Shown: positions 63,865 to 64,000 of the stretch, piece after piece
Position numbering within the stretch: position 1 is the first letter of the stretch
How the letters are laid out: every line of letters starts with the position of its first letter
Source of the DNA: an uncultured Bacilli bacterium
GTDB lineage: Bacteria > Bacillota_I > Bacilli_A > RF39 > UBA660
Direction of reading: 5' to 3'
Assembly (NCBI GenBank): GCA_934130545.1
Contig: CAKOYD010000003.1
Span: 48,017-112,016 of the forward strand
DNA: 64,000 bases
The notes under the pieces: generated by a model
Told to the model about the DNA's origin: nothing
Database searches by the model: none
The model's input: the letters and a program-made list of their open reading frames with translations, nothing else
Translations under genes and position numbers: made by a program

Positions 63865-64000
63865 GCATTTATTACTCTCAGAAGTAAATTTTCCGAGTTT
63901 CCTATCAATTTGGAGCCAACGTCGTAGATATCTACAACTCTTTCTCTAGTGATACGATAAATATCACTCTTTTTTCTTCTTATTAATTTATTTATGACGC
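63858..64000 (-). CDS. C-terminal fragment of a gene truncated by the window edge
   Basis: A minus-strand frame enters from the right edge and ends at TAG 63858-63860, giving 46 codons. The tail contains RKKSDIYRITRERVVDIYDVG, is basic and unrecognised. Its terminator supports a real gene. Confidence 0.55.
   Translation of the reverse strand, partial: VINKLIRRKKSDIYRITRERVVDIYDVGSKLIGNSENLLLRVINAN

Noticed and set aside
1..64000. Mycoplasma-type genetic code (TGA = Trp)
   Set aside because: TGA ends real genes, for example the DUF192 gene at 38121, and conserved tryptophans are encoded by TGG; spore genes also argue against a mollicute.

Overview
The window is very AT-rich DNA from a low-GC Gram-positive bacterium that uses the standard bacterial code: TGA works as a stop (for example at the ATGA overlap joining 37801..38121 to gpsA) and tryptophan is TGG. 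Strong AGGAGG-type ribosome sites, sigma-A promoters with 16-17 bp spacers and T-run hairpin terminators recur. Sporulation genes (sigma-G, SpoIIGA, an alpha/beta-type SASP, YlbJ, YlmC) together with ComN, YutD and a fused SecDF point to an endospore-forming, Bacilli-like lineage, probably uncultured and host-associated. No rRNA, tRNA or CRISPR array was found.

Layout. 1-5577 holds a truncated metallophosphoesterase gene, mtaB with a Lon-type PDZ protease, and ylbJ. 5609-9086 is a type VII secretion-like cassette: an LXG-like protein, a separate alpha/beta-hydrolase, a coiled-coil protein and two WXG100-like proteins. 9179-19028 holds a GH31 protein with an altered acid/base site, a polysaccharide deacetylase, HD and MscS proteins, hemW, ung, a lone pseudopilin, sigG-ylmC and a NAGPA-domain membrane protein. 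19142-20336 carries a strong promoter, a roughly 600-nt structured RNA and a small membrane protein, the arrangement expected of OLE RNA with OapA. 20393-33988 holds a permease, a TasA-like surface protein behind a leader-peptide/terminator element, envelope genes, dtd-rel, secDF-comN, spoIIGA and parE.

From 34027 a small plus-strand RNA diverges from parE, followed by the SASP gene, thiI, yutD, a DUF4015 protein, DUF192-gpsA, a solitary TnpB element, a YjjX-type NTPase and a calcium P-type ATPase. 43769-48002 looks like an accessory island: an asnS 3' remnant, two GNAT acetyltransferases, two S51 peptidases, an AlaRS-related protein and an HD-only Rel paralogue, all behind a Cys-rich peptide and a terminator. 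48133-52911 is a giant VWA/Cna-B adhesin with recent internal duplications. 53132-54311 is a compact retron (promoter, msr-msd RNA, reverse transcriptase) without an obvious effector. The remainder holds a U32 protein, a second deacetylase, a ZIP transporter, small membrane proteins, a MerR regulator with its operator, an epimerase-like gene, a decayed small gene and a gene leaving the right edge.

The most interesting items are the OLE-like RNA, the effectorless retron, the Cys-rich peptide/attenuator island, the split LXG-hydrolase cassette, the G7-tract leader peptide and the unassigned small RNA beside parE.
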